DNA of 64,000 nt from Candidatus Bathyarchaeota archaeon (GCA_026014615.1 JAOZHZ010000018.1:62001-126000); one strand, 5' to 3'. Positions 18,137-27,430 are shown, numbered from the stretch's first letter. Program-made: numbers and translations. The notes: generated from the letters alone by a model not told the origin.

Positions 18137-18925
18137 ATGTCCAAGATTTACGTTCAGCCACTTTACCACCTTGCAGCACCCGAATATGTCGCGTTCGCCA
18201 AAGAGCAGGGCTACAACTTGGAAGTCGCAACCTTCGGCTACACCAACGTCTACGACATGGACTGGCAAGAAGCACTGCAGGAACATCAAAGGCAACTGTT
18301 AGGCTTCAAAGGAAAAGTTTCCTTCCACGGTGTATTTCAAGACGTAACCATCCACAGCAGCGACAAAAAAATCGCCCAAACAAGCAAAGAACGCATCTTT
18401 GGCAGCCTACAAGTCGCCGACGCCTTAAATGCACGGCAAGTGGTTTTCCACGGCAACATCAACCCGCTGGTGCTTAACGAGTATTACCAGAAGAACTGGC
18501 TGGACCGAAACATAACCTTCTGGCAACAAGCCCTAGACAAATACGAGGGCACGATTCTGCTGGAAAATGTTTGGGAGCCAAACCCTGAAGTATTCCGCAT
18601 GCTGCTAGACCAAGTTGATTCGCCGCGTTTGAAAATATGTTTGGATGTGGGTCACGCAAACGTTTACTCCAAAGTGCCCTTTGAAGACTGGATAGCCACG
18701 TTGGATTCAGACATATCGTACATGCATCTAAGTGATAACACGGGGGAGAAAGACGCGCATATGGAAATCGGTGCAGGAAAAATTGACTGGCAAAAACTCA
18801 CCCAAACCCTCAAACGCCACAACCTCAAACCCGAAGTGGTGCTGGAAACATGCATGCTGGAGAAAACTAAAAACTCCCTTGCCTACATGCAGCAATACGG
18901 CATCTACCCCTTTTCAGAAACCTAA
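18137..18925 (+). CDS. Xylose isomerase-like TIM-barrel protein
   Basis: 262 residues resembling the sugar-phosphate isomerase/epimerase and AP endonuclease 2 superfamily. Metal-binding positions typical of the fold are seen: HGVF (His near 64), VVFHGNINP, a Glu in TILLENVWEP, LDVGHANVYS, MHLSDNTG and VLETCML (Glu near the C-terminus). Soluble, probably divalent-metal dependent; substrate unknown. The ATG at 18137 follows CGGTAAG. A tRNA-Leu lies 69 bp downstream. Confidence 0.85.
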   Translation: MSKIYVQPLYHLAAPEYVAFAKEQGYNLEVATFGYTNVYDMDWQEALQEHQRQLLGFKGKVSFHGVFQDVTIHSSDKKIAQTSKERIFGSLQVADALNARQVVFHGNINPLVLNEYYQKNWLDRNITFWQQALDKYEGTILLENVWEPNPEVFRMLLDQVDSPRLKICLDVGHANVYSKVPFEDWIATLDSDISYMHLSDNTGEKDAHMEIGAGKIDWQKLTQTLKRHNLKPEVVLETCMLEKTKNSLAYMQQYGIYPFSET

Positions 18926-18994
18926 ACAAGCCGCCCACGGGTTAACGTGCAAAAACTTTAAACTGTACGAAAACGCGATTTATGGATGTCTGGT

Positions 18995-19111
18995 GCAGGG
19001 GTACCCGAGCCAGGTCTAAATAGGCGGCCAAATCGCCCCCTAGGACAAGGGGGAGGACTTAAGATCCTCTGACTCAGGTCTTCGTGGGTTCGAATCCCAC
19101 CCCCCGCACCA
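18995..19111 (+). tRNA. tRNA-Leu(TAA) with D-loop intron
   Basis: Class II tRNA: acceptor GCAGGGG, TA, D-arm CCCGAGCCAGGTC, then about 30 extra bases (19017-19046), AAGGGG, anticodon stem GAGGA/TCCTC with loop CTTAAGA (anticodon TAA), long variable arm, T-arm GTGGG TTCGAAT CCCAC, acceptor CCCCCGC, A and an encoded CCA. The extra bases contain GGCG/CGCC, and GTC pairs with GAC at their ends, as a bulge-helix-bulge intron would. Acceptor pair 3-70 is an A.C mismatch. Confidence 0.88.
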
Positions 19112-19196
19112 AGAGTTGCATCACCACAGAATTAGAAAGCGGTTTTGAGATTAAAAACATTAAATAGTCAAATGAGCCAAAAAAGGAGAAGGAGAT

Positions 19197-20282
19197 TTAA
19201 GTTCCGCGCCGCATTAAGACGGCTGCAACTGCAATTATGATTATTATTACCACAACGACCACTATGAGTATGAAGAGGGTGGTTGATAAGCCCAGTATGG
19301 TGTCTTCTGGGGTGGGGGTAACTTCAGGGCTCGGTGTTACCGCTGGGTTGGGTGACCCCGTTGCATCTAGCGTTGGCGTTGATGTCTCACCGGGAGATTG
19401 CGTCAGCTCCATTGTGGATGTCGCCGCGGGAGTAGTTGTGGGAATTGGCGTGACGCTGGCGTTTACTGGGTCAAAGATTGCTTGGTAGGTGTAGTTGTAG
19501 CCGTACCCGCAGGTTATAGTTACGGGGTTAATTGAAAAGACAAGACTGTCAACGGTCGGCTGGTAAATGTTTTCTGGCACGATTGGATACCGCTCGTTAA
19601 CACCTGGGATGTAGTTGGGTTGTGCAGTGTGACTCGGCTGGTATGTTCCGTAAACTATCCAGTAATGGAAAACGTAGCCGTTGTCTGCCGTAGCGGATAG
19701 CGTGTAATCAGTTCCGTTTTCGTAGCTGTATGTTCCTGGAGCAGGGTCTGTAACGCCGCCCACAGATTCAAGAATGGTTACGCCTACGGAAGTACTTGTA
19801 GCGGGTTCAGTTTGGGGTGGTGGACTGGTTGACGTTGCTTCAGAGGGCGCGAAGACCGCTTGGTACGTGTAAGTGTAACCGTAGCCACAAGTTATGTTTG
19901 CAGGGTTCACGTCAAAGACGAGACTGTCGATTACTTGGGTGTTGGCTGGATTTGGAAGTTGAATAATTGCTCCTGTTTCGGGGTCAGTGTAAAAGCCTCC
20001 GGAGCTAGCTGTGTGTCCAGGCGTGAGGGAACCTGAGACAATCCAGTACCTAAACTCAAAACCTTCGTTAGGTATAGCCGCGAGGTTTATGGTTTCGTTA
20101 CTTTGGTAAGTATAGTTTCCCGGTACCGGTTCAGTGGTTCCACCTGCTGAAGGCAAAATGATTACAGTTGCCACGTCGTCGGTGGTTTGGGCAACTGCGG
20201 GACTTAGTGCTGCAACAAGAAGGGTAACTGCCAAGAGAAATAGTGCAACAGAAGCTGTCGCTTTTTGAATATTTCTGTTCAA
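19197..20282 (-). CDS. Secreted protein with two InlB-type repeats and C-terminal anchor
   Basis: 361 residues. Signal peptide (about 1-31), then two homologous beta-rich repeats: GGTTEPVPGNYTYQSNETI with GFEFRYWIVSG, and GGVTDPAPGTYSYENGTDY with GYVFHYWIVYG, each ending YGYTYTYQA(V/I)F. These match the divergent InlB B-repeat pattern of archaeal surface proteins. A Thr/Pro-rich wall-spanning linker and a very hydrophobic C-terminal helix with MRRGT tail anchor it in the membrane. Function unknown, probably adhesion or envelope structure. Its promoter has the AGTCACA-N5-TTATA motif. Confidence 0.78.
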   Translation of the reverse strand: MNRNIQKATASVALFLLAVTLLVAALSPAVAQTTDDVATVIILPSAGGTTEPVPGNYTYQSNETINLAAIPNEGFEFRYWIVSGSLTPGHTASSGGFYTDPETGAIIQLPNPANTQVIDSLVFDVNPANITCGYGYTYTYQAVFAPSEATSTSPPPQTEPATSTSVGVTILESVGGVTDPAPGTYSYENGTDYTLSATADNGYVFHYWIVYGTYQPSHTAQPNYIPGVNERYPIVPENIYQPTVDSLVFSINPVTITCGYGYNYTYQAIFDPVNASVTPIPTTTPAATSTMELTQSPGETSTPTLDATGSPNPAVTPSPEVTPTPEDTILGLSTTLFILIVVVVVIIIIIAVAAVLMRRGT

Positions 20283-20333
20283 TTTAGGTTCTCCTTATAG
20301 AAAGAGCTATACAGCAATTCACAGAAAATGGGA

Positions 20334-20350
20334 TATAAGAATATGTGACT
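20334..20350 (-). promoter_or_regulatory. AGTCACA-N5-TTATA promoter motif
   Basis: Minus-strand AGTCACA (20350-20344), TATTC, TTATA (20338-20334), 68 bp upstream of the ATG at 20282. The TTATA block would be the TATA box. Confidence 0.55.
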
Positions 20351-20460
20351 GCCACGCCACAGCTACTTAACAAACAGTTCATAACATTTCTATATCACGG
20401 AGTTTTCAGAACGTTGTCAAACAGGAAAAACTATGGGGTTACTGTACTCAGTTAAGTTAG

Positions 20461-22065
20461 TTAGTCAAAATGCAGAACGTATATTCTGTTTGGGTAGGTT
20501 CCGAAGCTTGTTTGAAGGCTGAACCTTTGTGAGGTCATAAGTGTGTTGTAGACTTGGTTCATGGTTAGGTTTGAGTTGTAGTAAGGGTAGCTTCCGCCGT
20601 ACTCGTAGAGAAGCAGGAACTTCACTTGGTGCTGCTTACATAAGCTGACCAACTCGTCTATGTTGAAGTGAGGTGGGTATGTGTCCACGGGTAAAGCAGG
20701 ATAGTCACACACAAAGGTGAACCTGCGGGGGCTGGCGTACACGTAGAATTTTACGATGTCAGCGCTGAACACGTTAATTGGACACAGAATAAGAAGCGAA
20801 CCGTTGGTGCCTAAATTGGAGACCGCATAGTTCGTGGCTTGCTCTACGGGTAAATTGAAGAGGTTATCTTTGGATACCCAACGGTGAGCATCCACGCAGC
20901 TGAAACCCACGGAAAACGCCAAGACGACCACTATGCAGGCAGCCGCAACTTTCCTTACCCGTACACCGTTTAAGCTTAGGGTTGGCTGCTTCCAAGCTTT
21001 TTCTGCTTTGTCATATGCCCACGTGAATAGGTTTGCGGCGGAGATTGCCAGCACTGGAAGAACGGGCACCATGTAGCGCCACTGCCGATTTCCAATGAAA
21101 GTGAAAAACAGGTACAAAGCGAAGAACCAAAGCAAAAGAAACCTGTCTACCGGTTTTCGCTTCACGGCTAACAAGCCGAGCCCAAGTAAACTCACCACGT
21201 ACATAAACAGGGATACGGGGTGGACTGCACCGTAGGGCCATGTCAGTTCTATCAGGTAAAACAGGGGCTCTGGAAAACGCAGGCTGTACATGTACTTCTG
21301 TGGGTTGCCTGTGCCCATTGCGTATACCCACTGGTCTAGCAGCCCTGAAGTGTAAGCTTGATAGGAAAAAATTATCCAAGGTAAAACAATAAGTGCGGCA
21401 GCTAAAAGCAAGAAAGGGAACCTTGAAAGTTTATCTTTGAGTTGTCGGCGGCATAGAAGAAAGATACATACCAGCCTGGTGGGGACGGCTATGATTACTT
21501 GATATTTTGTGAGAAAGCCTAAACCTAAAGCGATTGCGCTGAAAGCCAAGTATTTGTTTTCGTGCTTTTGTAGCCACAGGAAGAACAGCATCATCGACAC
21601 GGAAAAAAAGAACACCAACATGGTTTCTAGCATGACGACTCTGGATAGCCAAAAGAAGCCAGGCATAGTTGCCAGAAGAACACTGGAGAGGAATGCTGTT
21701 TTGGGTCCGTATGTTCGGTAGGTGAATTCGAAAAGTGCCCAGATGGACAGGACGGCGAATATAACAGATAAAAGCCTGCCGACAAAGACGCTTGGTCCTG
21801 AAAGGGCAAAGAAGCCCGCGATTATTAGGTCATCTAGGGGCGGATAGAACAGGCTGGAGGCGACATATAGTTCAGTGCGTCCGTGAAGTAGAAGCAGTGC
21901 GCCGCCTAGGTGGTTGGCTTCGTCCCACTGAATGGTCAGAGAACCTAAATTGAAAACCAGAAATGCAAGGTAGACAACTAAGAAAACTAGGAATGTGAGT
22001 CGCCATCTGCCTAATCCCTGAATAGGCTTAGAGGTAAGAAAACGCTGACGCATTTCCTTTTTCAT
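20461..22065 (-). CDS. GT39-family-like membrane glycosyltransferase
   Basis: 534 residues with about 10-12 membrane helices. The first periplasmic loop carries QWDEANHLGG, the acidic motif expected of ArnT/PMT-type C-superfamily glycosyltransferases, and the second has PPLDDLIIAG. Such enzymes use polyprenyl-phosphate sugars to glycosylate proteins or lipids on the outer face of the membrane. The C-terminal soluble domain (about 425-534) is family-variable. The neighbouring secreted protein could be a substrate, but that is only a positional guess. Confidence 0.85.
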   Translation of the reverse strand: MKKEMRQRFLTSKPIQGLGRWRLTFLVFLVVYLAFLVFNLGSLTIQWDEANHLGGALLLLHGRTELYVASSLFYPPLDDLIIAGFFALSGPSVFVGRLLSVIFAVLSIWALFEFTYRTYGPKTAFLSSVLLATMPGFFWLSRVVMLETMLVFFFSVSMMLFFLWLQKHENKYLAFSAIALGLGFLTKYQVIIAVPTRLVCIFLLCRRQLKDKLSRFPFLLLAAALIVLPWIIFSYQAYTSGLLDQWVYAMGTGNPQKYMYSLRFPEPLFYLIELTWPYGAVHPVSLFMYVVSLLGLGLLAVKRKPVDRFLLLWFFALYLFFTFIGNRQWRYMVPVLPVLAISAANLFTWAYDKAEKAWKQPTLSLNGVRVRKVAAACIVVVLAFSVGFSCVDAHRWVSKDNLFNLPVEQATNYAVSNLGTNGSLLILCPINVFSADIVKFYVYASPRRFTFVCDYPALPVDTYPPHFNIDELVSLCKQHQVKFLLLYEYGGSYPYYNSNLTMNQVYNTLMTSQRFSLQTSFGTYPNRIYVLHFD

Positions 22066-22294
22066 CCCCGCCTTTTGAGATTAATTCTGAATCATGAACT
22101 AAATTTTAAGCATAAATTAAGGTGAACGATTCTATTGTATAGAAGTCTCTTTGTTCTGCTTTTAAAATTTATTGAAAAAAAATAGGGGTCACAAGTTTTG
22201 CCTGCGACTGATGGATTGCAGGGTTATCTTGTGTTGTAATTGGCGGACTGTTTTTATAAGACCAGAAAGCTATGTTGAAGAAGGAAGCAATCAC

Positions 22295-22936
22295 GTGACA
22301 ATCACTGTTGATGACGCTGGCAGCGGCGATTTACTTTTCGGCATGGTAATAGGAGCGTATCGAGATGAACCACAGGCGTTCTGCTACGATGTTATCGACG
22401 TGAGATATTTCCAGACGGATTTGTTTCGCAAAAAAGAGTACCTCACCCAAACTACTTTTATTGTGAATCAGCTTCTAAATCGACTGCAGCCTAAGCCTGA
22501 AGAGGAAATCCATGTTTGTCAAGGATACATATTTGACGAAGCAGTGGAAGAGCTACGTAAAACTTACGGGGAAAGAATCCAACGAGTCAGAGTCGTCGGC
22601 GAACCTCAAAGGCTGGTTGAAATTGCGTACCTTGACGAAATCCGAAACCTCGGATATGAACCGTTGCCTGAAAGGGACGAAAAACGAGCCAAAAACTTTT
22701 TCCACATGATGCGTTGGCTTAAAGAGAACCCGAGCATGATAAAGTATGCAAAGACGGGGTGGCCTCGCCTATCAAGGTATCGGATGTTTAAGCCGTATCA
22801 GCAGAAAAACGAAAAAGGCAAGTTCACGGCTCTTTGCACGGACTGCGGAAAAGAATGTTCGGTTCCTTTTAAGCCCGACGGGACTCGACCTGTTTACTGC
22901 AAGGCTTGCTGGGCAAAAAAGAAAGCTAAACGATGA
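22295..22936 (+). CDS. Conserved protein with C-terminal zinc ribbon
   Basis: 213 residues if started at the GTG at 22295 (VTITVDDAGSGD), chosen because the preceding residues look non-coding and GAAGGA lies upstream. The N-terminal 130 residues have an acidic-motif beta hairpin (VDDAGSGDLLFGMVIGAYRD) and GYIFDEAVEEL, reminiscent of an RNase H-like fold, but I do not recognise the family. The C-terminus carries a treble-clef or ribbon motif CTDCGKEC and CKACW followed by a Lys-rich tail, suggesting nucleic-acid binding. Single gene, regulator or nuclease role possible. Confidence 0.7.
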   Translation: MTITVDDAGSGDLLFGMVIGAYRDEPQAFCYDVIDVRYFQTDLFRKKEYLTQTTFIVNQLLNRLQPKPEEEIHVCQGYIFDEAVEELRKTYGERIQRVRVVGEPQRLVEIAYLDEIRNLGYEPLPERDEKRAKNFFHMMRWLKENPSMIKYAKTGWPRLSRYRMFKPYQQKNEKGKFTALCTDCGKECSVPFKPDGTRPVYCKACWAKKKAKR

Positions 22937-23031
22937 GCACAGCTGCTTTTTTTGCGTTTTTCTTTTTGAGAGTCGTTTGAGCTAAAAACATAAATCCTGA
23001 ACTAACCTATTAGTTTACTTGGGGCATAGCT

Positions 23032-23250
23032 ATGTCGGTGGGACGATTTATTTTACGGTGCCCAACGTGCAATGAACAGTTTATAGCTGTAAGACCAGAC
23101 AATTTGCATCCTTGCTGGTCGTTTAACAAACCGCCGAAGGATTTTGAAGGAAACAGCGTCATAGAACAGATTAATAAATGTGCAAATCCTCGATGCAGGT
23201 GCAAGTTCATTGTTTACTGGTTTGAAGTGCCAATGTATCTGAAGGCGTAA
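23032..23250 (+). CDS. Small zinc-ribbon protein, 72 aa
   Basis: Contains CPTCNEQF near the N-terminus and CANPRCRC near residue 50, giving four or five Cys ligands for one zinc. The C-terminal KFIVYWFEVPMYLKA is hydrophobic but not a clear membrane helix. No strong RBS. Function unknown. It follows the zinc-ribbon protein at 22295 by 95 bp on the same strand, which may be a functional link. Confidence 0.55.
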   Translation: MSVGRFILRCPTCNEQFIAVRPDNLHPCWSFNKPPKDFEGNSVIEQINKCANPRCRCKFIVYWFEVPMYLKA

Positions 23251-23355
23251 CTTTGGCGTGAAAACAGGACACAATCTGAGAATGTAGGTTTGGCACCGCA
23301 GTTTAGAATAATTGTTAAAGAAAATGGAAAAGGGGTTTTGGGGAAGAAAGTTTGT

Positions 23356-24468
23356 TTAGTCTTCTCTCCATTTGAACAGTTTCACTGCCGCCACGAAGAT
23401 GACAACAGTTATTGCGGCAACGATGGCTATGTCTATGAGTGCACCTGTAATGTTGCCGTACACCATGACGTTGTTTAGTCCTTCTACAATGTAGAACAGC
23501 GGGAGCACGTGGGCGATGCTTTGGAGGTAGTCAGGCATGATGCTTATGGGGAAAAATGTGCCCGCGAGAAACATCATGGGGAACGTGACTATGTTTCCGA
23601 TTACGCCTGCGGTCTCAGGGTTCTTAGTCACCGTGCCGACAAGCATGCCAAGCGCTGCGAAGAGGGTGGGTCCAATGATGAGGAAAGGTATCAGCCCAAG
23701 AGTCAGGTTCACGTGAGCTCCAAAAGCAAATACGCCCACCGCGACCATAAGCAGAAAGCTCACTATTGTGAGCACTATGTACCAGAGAATCTTGGAGATT
23801 AACCACTCCATCTTCGTGAGAGGCGTTAAGGAAAGTTGTTTGAAGAGCTTGTTTTTCTTGTATTCGGAGGATATGTTAACCAGCGAGAACATGGGACTGA
23901 CAAGAATGGAGAAGCCTATAAGTCCCGGTATCAAAAGGTCCACATAGTTCGGATTTTCAAACCCGATGGTGCTTTGGGACAAACCGATAACCATGGTTCC
24001 GTTAAAGCGCTCCAAGTTGAAAAGGTTCGATACGGCGCTTACGGTGCCGACGACGATGCCGTTAGTGCTGGATGTTGGGTTTCCGTAGATTGTAACGTTA
24101 ACAGGGTTACCTGCCAGATAGCTTGCCGAGAAATTATCGGGGATGATTAAGCCGTCGGAAGTTGAATGCTCCGCTAAGTAGTTGGTGAAGTTGTCGGTTT
24201 CCACGGTAATTACACGTATCGTGCCTGATTGGTTAAGCGCGCTTAGGAACTGATCAGATATGTTCATCTGCGGCGACGGGAAAGGACCTGTATCCTGGTT
24301 CTGCGTGTAGATGTCTATTGTGCTTGAGGAGTTGCCTGAGAAGATGGCTCCGAAAATCAGAATCAAAATCACAGGGAAAACTAAGCCAAAGAACAAGCCG
24401 AACTTGTTTCTGAGGTATCCTCGGCTGAACACTTTAAAGTCTGAAAGGATTCTGCGTCCACTTGCCAT
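23356..24468 (-). CDS. ABC-2 type transporter permease
   Basis: 370-residue permease with one N-terminal membrane helix (about 18-42), a long extracytoplasmic domain (about 45-170) and five C-terminal helices (about 185-360), the layout of ABC2_membrane_3 exporters. It is the last gene of a four-gene run (27324 to 23356) and starts 2 bp after the ATPase at 24471-25442, its evident partner. Export of a drug, lipid or peptide is possible; substrate not deducible. Confidence 0.88.
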   Translation of the reverse strand: MASGRRILSDFKVFSRGYLRNKFGLFFGLVFPVILILIFGAIFSGNSSSTIDIYTQNQDTGPFPSPQMNISDQFLSALNQSGTIRVITVETDNFTNYLAEHSTSDGLIIPDNFSASYLAGNPVNVTIYGNPTSSTNGIVVGTVSAVSNLFNLERFNGTMVIGLSQSTIGFENPNYVDLLIPGLIGFSILVSPMFSLVNISSEYKKNKLFKQLSLTPLTKMEWLISKILWYIVLTIVSFLLMVAVGVFAFGAHVNLTLGLIPFLIIGPTLFAALGMLVGTVTKNPETAGVIGNIVTFPMMFLAGTFFPISIMPDYLQSIAHVLPLFYIVEGLNNVMVYGNITGALIDIAIVAAITVVIFVAAVKLFKWRED

Positions 24469-24470
24469 TT

Positions 24471-25442
24471 TCAGCGCCTCCGCTTAGCTTCGCTGGCTCC
24501 GTTTTGCGGGGCGTCTGCTGAGATGATTTCGCCTTGTTCGTTCACGGTTCCGCTTACGAGTTTTATGAACACATCGTCTAAACTGTCGCGGCGTGTTTGA
24601 ATTTCGCCCCAATCCAGTCCAGACTGTTCCGCCGCGGCTAAAGCAGCTAAAGCATCAATTTTCTTGGTTAAGGGTATGCTCATGACGTCGTTGTCACAGT
24701 ATTCAACTTGGAGCTCCGTGTTTGCTCGTATGTAATCAGCGAGCTTTTCATTTCCCTGAATTTCGAGTCTTTCGCCTGAGCCGTGCTGCTGGATGATTTC
24801 GGCGGTGGTTCCCATCGCTACGATGCGCCCGTGGTTCATTATGGCAACTCGGTCAGAGAGCTGTTCTGCTTCGTCAAGGTAATGCGTGGTTAAAATGATG
24901 GTTTTGCCTTTCGCCTTTAACCCGCGTATGACTTCCCAGATTGCCCGTCTGGCGTTTGGGTCTAAGCCTGTGGTTGGTTCGTCAAGGAAAAGCAAGTCAG
25001 GCGAATTCACCAGAGACAAAGCAAGTCCCGTTTTCTGTTTTTGCCCTCCGGACAGGTTTTCAAACAGGGTTTTGGCTGAATCCTCTAGTAAAACGTCTTT
25101 GAGAATTTCGTCAGCGTCAACTTTGACGTTGAAGAGGTCAGCGTAATAGTTGATTGCCTCTTTGGGGTTGGTTTTTTCGAAGAAAGTGAATTCTTGGGGG
25201 ATAACACCGATTTTTTGGTGCAGGCGGTACCCGTCTTTCCAAGGGTCATGATCAAGAACTGAGACCTCGCCGCCGTCGCGTTCCCGCAAGCCCTCAAGGA
25301 TTTCTATGGTGGTTGTTTTTCCTGCCCCGTTGGGACCTAACAGTCCAAAGACTTCGCCTTTGTTTACGGTGAAGGATATACCGTCGACAGCTTTGAGGTC
25401 GCCGTAATGCTTTTTGAGATTGGTAACTTCGATTGGGTTCAT
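24471..25442 (-). CDS. ABC transporter ATP-binding protein (second pair)
   Basis: 323 residues. Walker A GPNGAGKTT, signature LSGGQKQK, Walker [14 protein letters not shown] and H-loop TTHYLDEAE are complete. A C-terminal DUF4162-like extension (about 220-310) is typical of DrrA/CcmA-type exporter ATPases. It pairs with the permease just downstream. The 113-bp gap from the preceding permease could contain its own promoter. Confidence 0.93.
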   Translation of the reverse strand: MNPIEVTNLKKHYGDLKAVDGISFTVNKGEVFGLLGPNGAGKTTTIEILEGLRERDGGEVSVLDHDPWKDGYRLHQKIGVIPQEFTFFEKTNPKEAINYYADLFNVKVDADEILKDVLLEDSAKTLFENLSGGQKQKTGLALSLVNSPDLLFLDEPTTGLDPNARRAIWEVIRGLKAKGKTIILTTHYLDEAEQLSDRVAIMNHGRIVAMGTTAEIIQQHGSGERLEIQGNEKLADYIRANTELQVEYCDNDVMSIPLTKKIDALAALAAAEQSGLDWGEIQTRRDSLDDVFIKLVSGTVNEQGEIISADAPQNGASEAKRRR

Positions 25443-25555
25443 ATAATACCTCCACTTCGCGTTTAGCTGGTGAATTTAATTATAATTCGCTGTGTCTTGT
25501 ATTCAAGGGTCTGAAATATAACTTTCGGACGACAACTACGGCACCTACATAGGTT

Positions 25556-26383
25556 CTATGACTGTTTAGATAGAATCTCTTCCCTTTTGAAAACCTTCAC
25601 TCCGAAAAAGAATACTGCAAAATCCACCAGCCCCAACACGCCAATCAACACCGCCATTAACAAAGGACCAATAAGTATGGCGCCTGAAACCTGCCCAAAC
25701 ACCAACCCCAAAATGGGTATTAGAAGAACCACGCTGATTTGCTGGGCTTCTTTGAATCCTTTTACTTTGGCGGAGACCAGAACGCTTAAGCCGATGCTGG
25801 CTAAGGCTATGGCGGGGGCAAGCCCAAAAATGAGAAGCATCCAGTTGACGTTTGGCAGCAGCAGGGCACCGTTGAACAGGCTAAGCGCCGCGATGTCCAC
25901 AACGACAGAGTAAAGCGCGAATGAAGCCAACGTGATTGCCATGGCGGGGATGAAGCTGACAAGAACTTTCCCGAGAAATAGTTCACTGTCTGAGATGGGT
26001 GTGGCTAGGAGGGCTTCGATGGTTTTGCGTTCTTTTTCGCCTGCGAAGCTGTCGCTGCCCAGCACGCTGGAAGCCATCACGGGAATTATGAGGAAGAACG
26101 GCGCGAAGAAGTACAACAGCATGATGTAAACCATCACCTGTGATGTGTCCATGGTGGCGATTTGGTTTTGGACCTGAGCGGGCAGGTTGGCTATGAGCGC
26201 TTCAAAGCCTTCAATCGAGGTGGTCTGGGTGGTAGTGGTGAAGCTTGGAATAAGCGCCACAATTGTGGGAAGCAAAACGGCTATCATGATGGGCACGATT
26301 ATGATGGGCATAAGCACTTGCCAGTTTCGTTTGATTTCCAGCCAGTCCTTCTTGAAAACCAACCAGACTTTGTGGGTGTTCAC
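25556..26383 (-). CDS. ABC-2 family permease (first pair)
   Basis: 275 residues with six predicted membrane helices and a loop between helices 1 and 2 (about 45-85). The segment GEKERKTIEALLATPISDSELFLGK near residue 135 is the hallmark of NatB/ABC-2 sodium- or drug-exporter permeases. Its start overlaps the preceding ATPase stop by 4 bp, indicating translational coupling. Confidence 0.9.
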   Translation of the reverse strand: MNTHKVWLVFKKDWLEIKRNWQVLMPIIIVPIMIAVLLPTIVALIPSFTTTTQTTSIEGFEALIANLPAQVQNQIATMDTSQVMVYIMLLYFFAPFFLIIPVMASSVLGSDSFAGEKERKTIEALLATPISDSELFLGKVLVSFIPAMAITLASFALYSVVVDIAALSLFNGALLLPNVNWMLLIFGLAPAIALASIGLSVLVSAKVKGFKEAQQISVVLLIPILGLVFGQVSGAILIGPLLMAVLIGVLGLVDFAVFFFGVKVFKREEILSKQS

Positions 26384-27324
26384 TGTTCTTCCTCCTTTAT
26401 CAGTTTCAGGTAGGCTTCTTCAAGCGACGGTTTCATGGTGTTAACGGAGAGTATCTTACCTTTGGCTTGCACGATTGCTTCTACAAGTTGTGGCGTGGCG
26501 GAACGCGAGTTTTCCACTTTCACAAGTAAACTGGGTTCCTGCGGGTCTATGGTGACTTCTTGTGCTTGGCTTAGGGCTTCTGCGGCGGCGACGATTTGCG
26601 GGTTCACCGTTTCCAAGTCAACCTTGACGGTGGGGTGCTCGGTGATTTTCGCCCGCAGCTCATCAGGTGTGCCCACTACGACGCAGCGTCCTTTGTTCAT
26701 GATTAAAACTCGGTTGCACAGCTTGTCGGCGTCCTCCAAGTGGTGCGTGCAAAGCAGGATGGTACGTTTTTCATGTTGGCTGAGCATCTTCATGAGGTCT
26801 CGGATTTCTTTGGCTGAGGCGGGGTCTAGGCCTGAGCTGGGCTCGTCCAGAAACAGCAGTTGCGGTTGATGTACGATGGCGCGGGCTATGGCGAGTTTCT
26901 GCTTCATGCCTTTGGAAAACGTGGCGACCTTGCTGTTTCGTCTATCCCACAGCAGGAAAAAGTCCAAGAGCTCCTTGATTCGGGCGTGCCGCTGGGCTTT
27001 GTCGGTTATGCCGTAGGCTTCGGCGAAGAAGTTCATGTTCTCAAAGGCGGTTAGCCGCTCGTACAGGCTGGGGTTTTCGGTTAGTATGCCCACGGACTGG
27101 CGCACTTTTAGGGGTTCTTGTTGTATGTTGTAGCCTGCGACGGTGGCTGAGCCTTCTGTGGGTGAAATTAGGCAGGCAAGCATGCGCAGCGTGGTGGTTT
27201 TTCCTGCCCCGTTGGGTCCGAGAAGCCCGAAGACTTCGCCTTCGCCGATTTGGAGGTTGAGGTGGTCTACGGCTGTGAAGGAGTTGAATTTTCTGGTTAA
27301 GCCTTCTGTGGCGACGCTGAACAT
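26380..27324 (-). CDS. ABC transporter ATP-binding protein (first pair)
   Basis: 314 residues, first gene of the tandem exporter operon. Walker A GPNGAGKTT, signature FSKGMKQK (an SKGMKQ variant typical of NatA-like ATPases), Walker B LLFLDEPSSGLDP and H-loop CTHHLEDAD. C-terminal accessory domain about 215-310. The promoter region upstream holds a tandem 13-bp repeat with GGTTAACC (27405-27430). Confidence 0.93.
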   Translation of the reverse strand: MFSVATEGLTRKFNSFTAVDHLNLQIGEGEVFGLLGPNGAGKTTTLRMLACLISPTEGSATVAGYNIQQEPLKVRQSVGILTENPSLYERLTAFENMNFFAEAYGITDKAQRHARIKELLDFFLLWDRRNSKVATFSKGMKQKLAIARAIVHQPQLLFLDEPSSGLDPASAKEIRDLMKMLSQHEKRTILLCTHHLEDADKLCNRVLIMNKGRCVVVGTPDELRAKITEHPTVKVDLETVNPQIVAAAEALSQAQEVTIDPQEPSLLVKVENSRSATPQLVEAIVQAKGKILSVNTMKPSLEEAYLKLIKEEEQ

Positions 27325-27404
27325 GCAATGCCTCCTGATTGTGGTGGACGATTATGTGTGGTCAATCGATTTAAGAATCTTACTGTAAGTCATTGTCTGC
27401 GGGC

Positions 27405-27430
27405 ATGGTTAACCGCTATGGTTAACCGCT
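27405..27430 (-). promoter_or_regulatory. Tandem 13-bp repeat, candidate operator
   Basis: ATGGTTAACCGCT occurs twice head to tail. Each unit contains the perfect 8-bp palindrome GGTTAACC. It is about 80 bp upstream of the first ABC ATPase start (27324) and about 140 bp upstream of the small wHTH gene at 27571, so it may be an operator for either or both. Confidence 0.45.
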
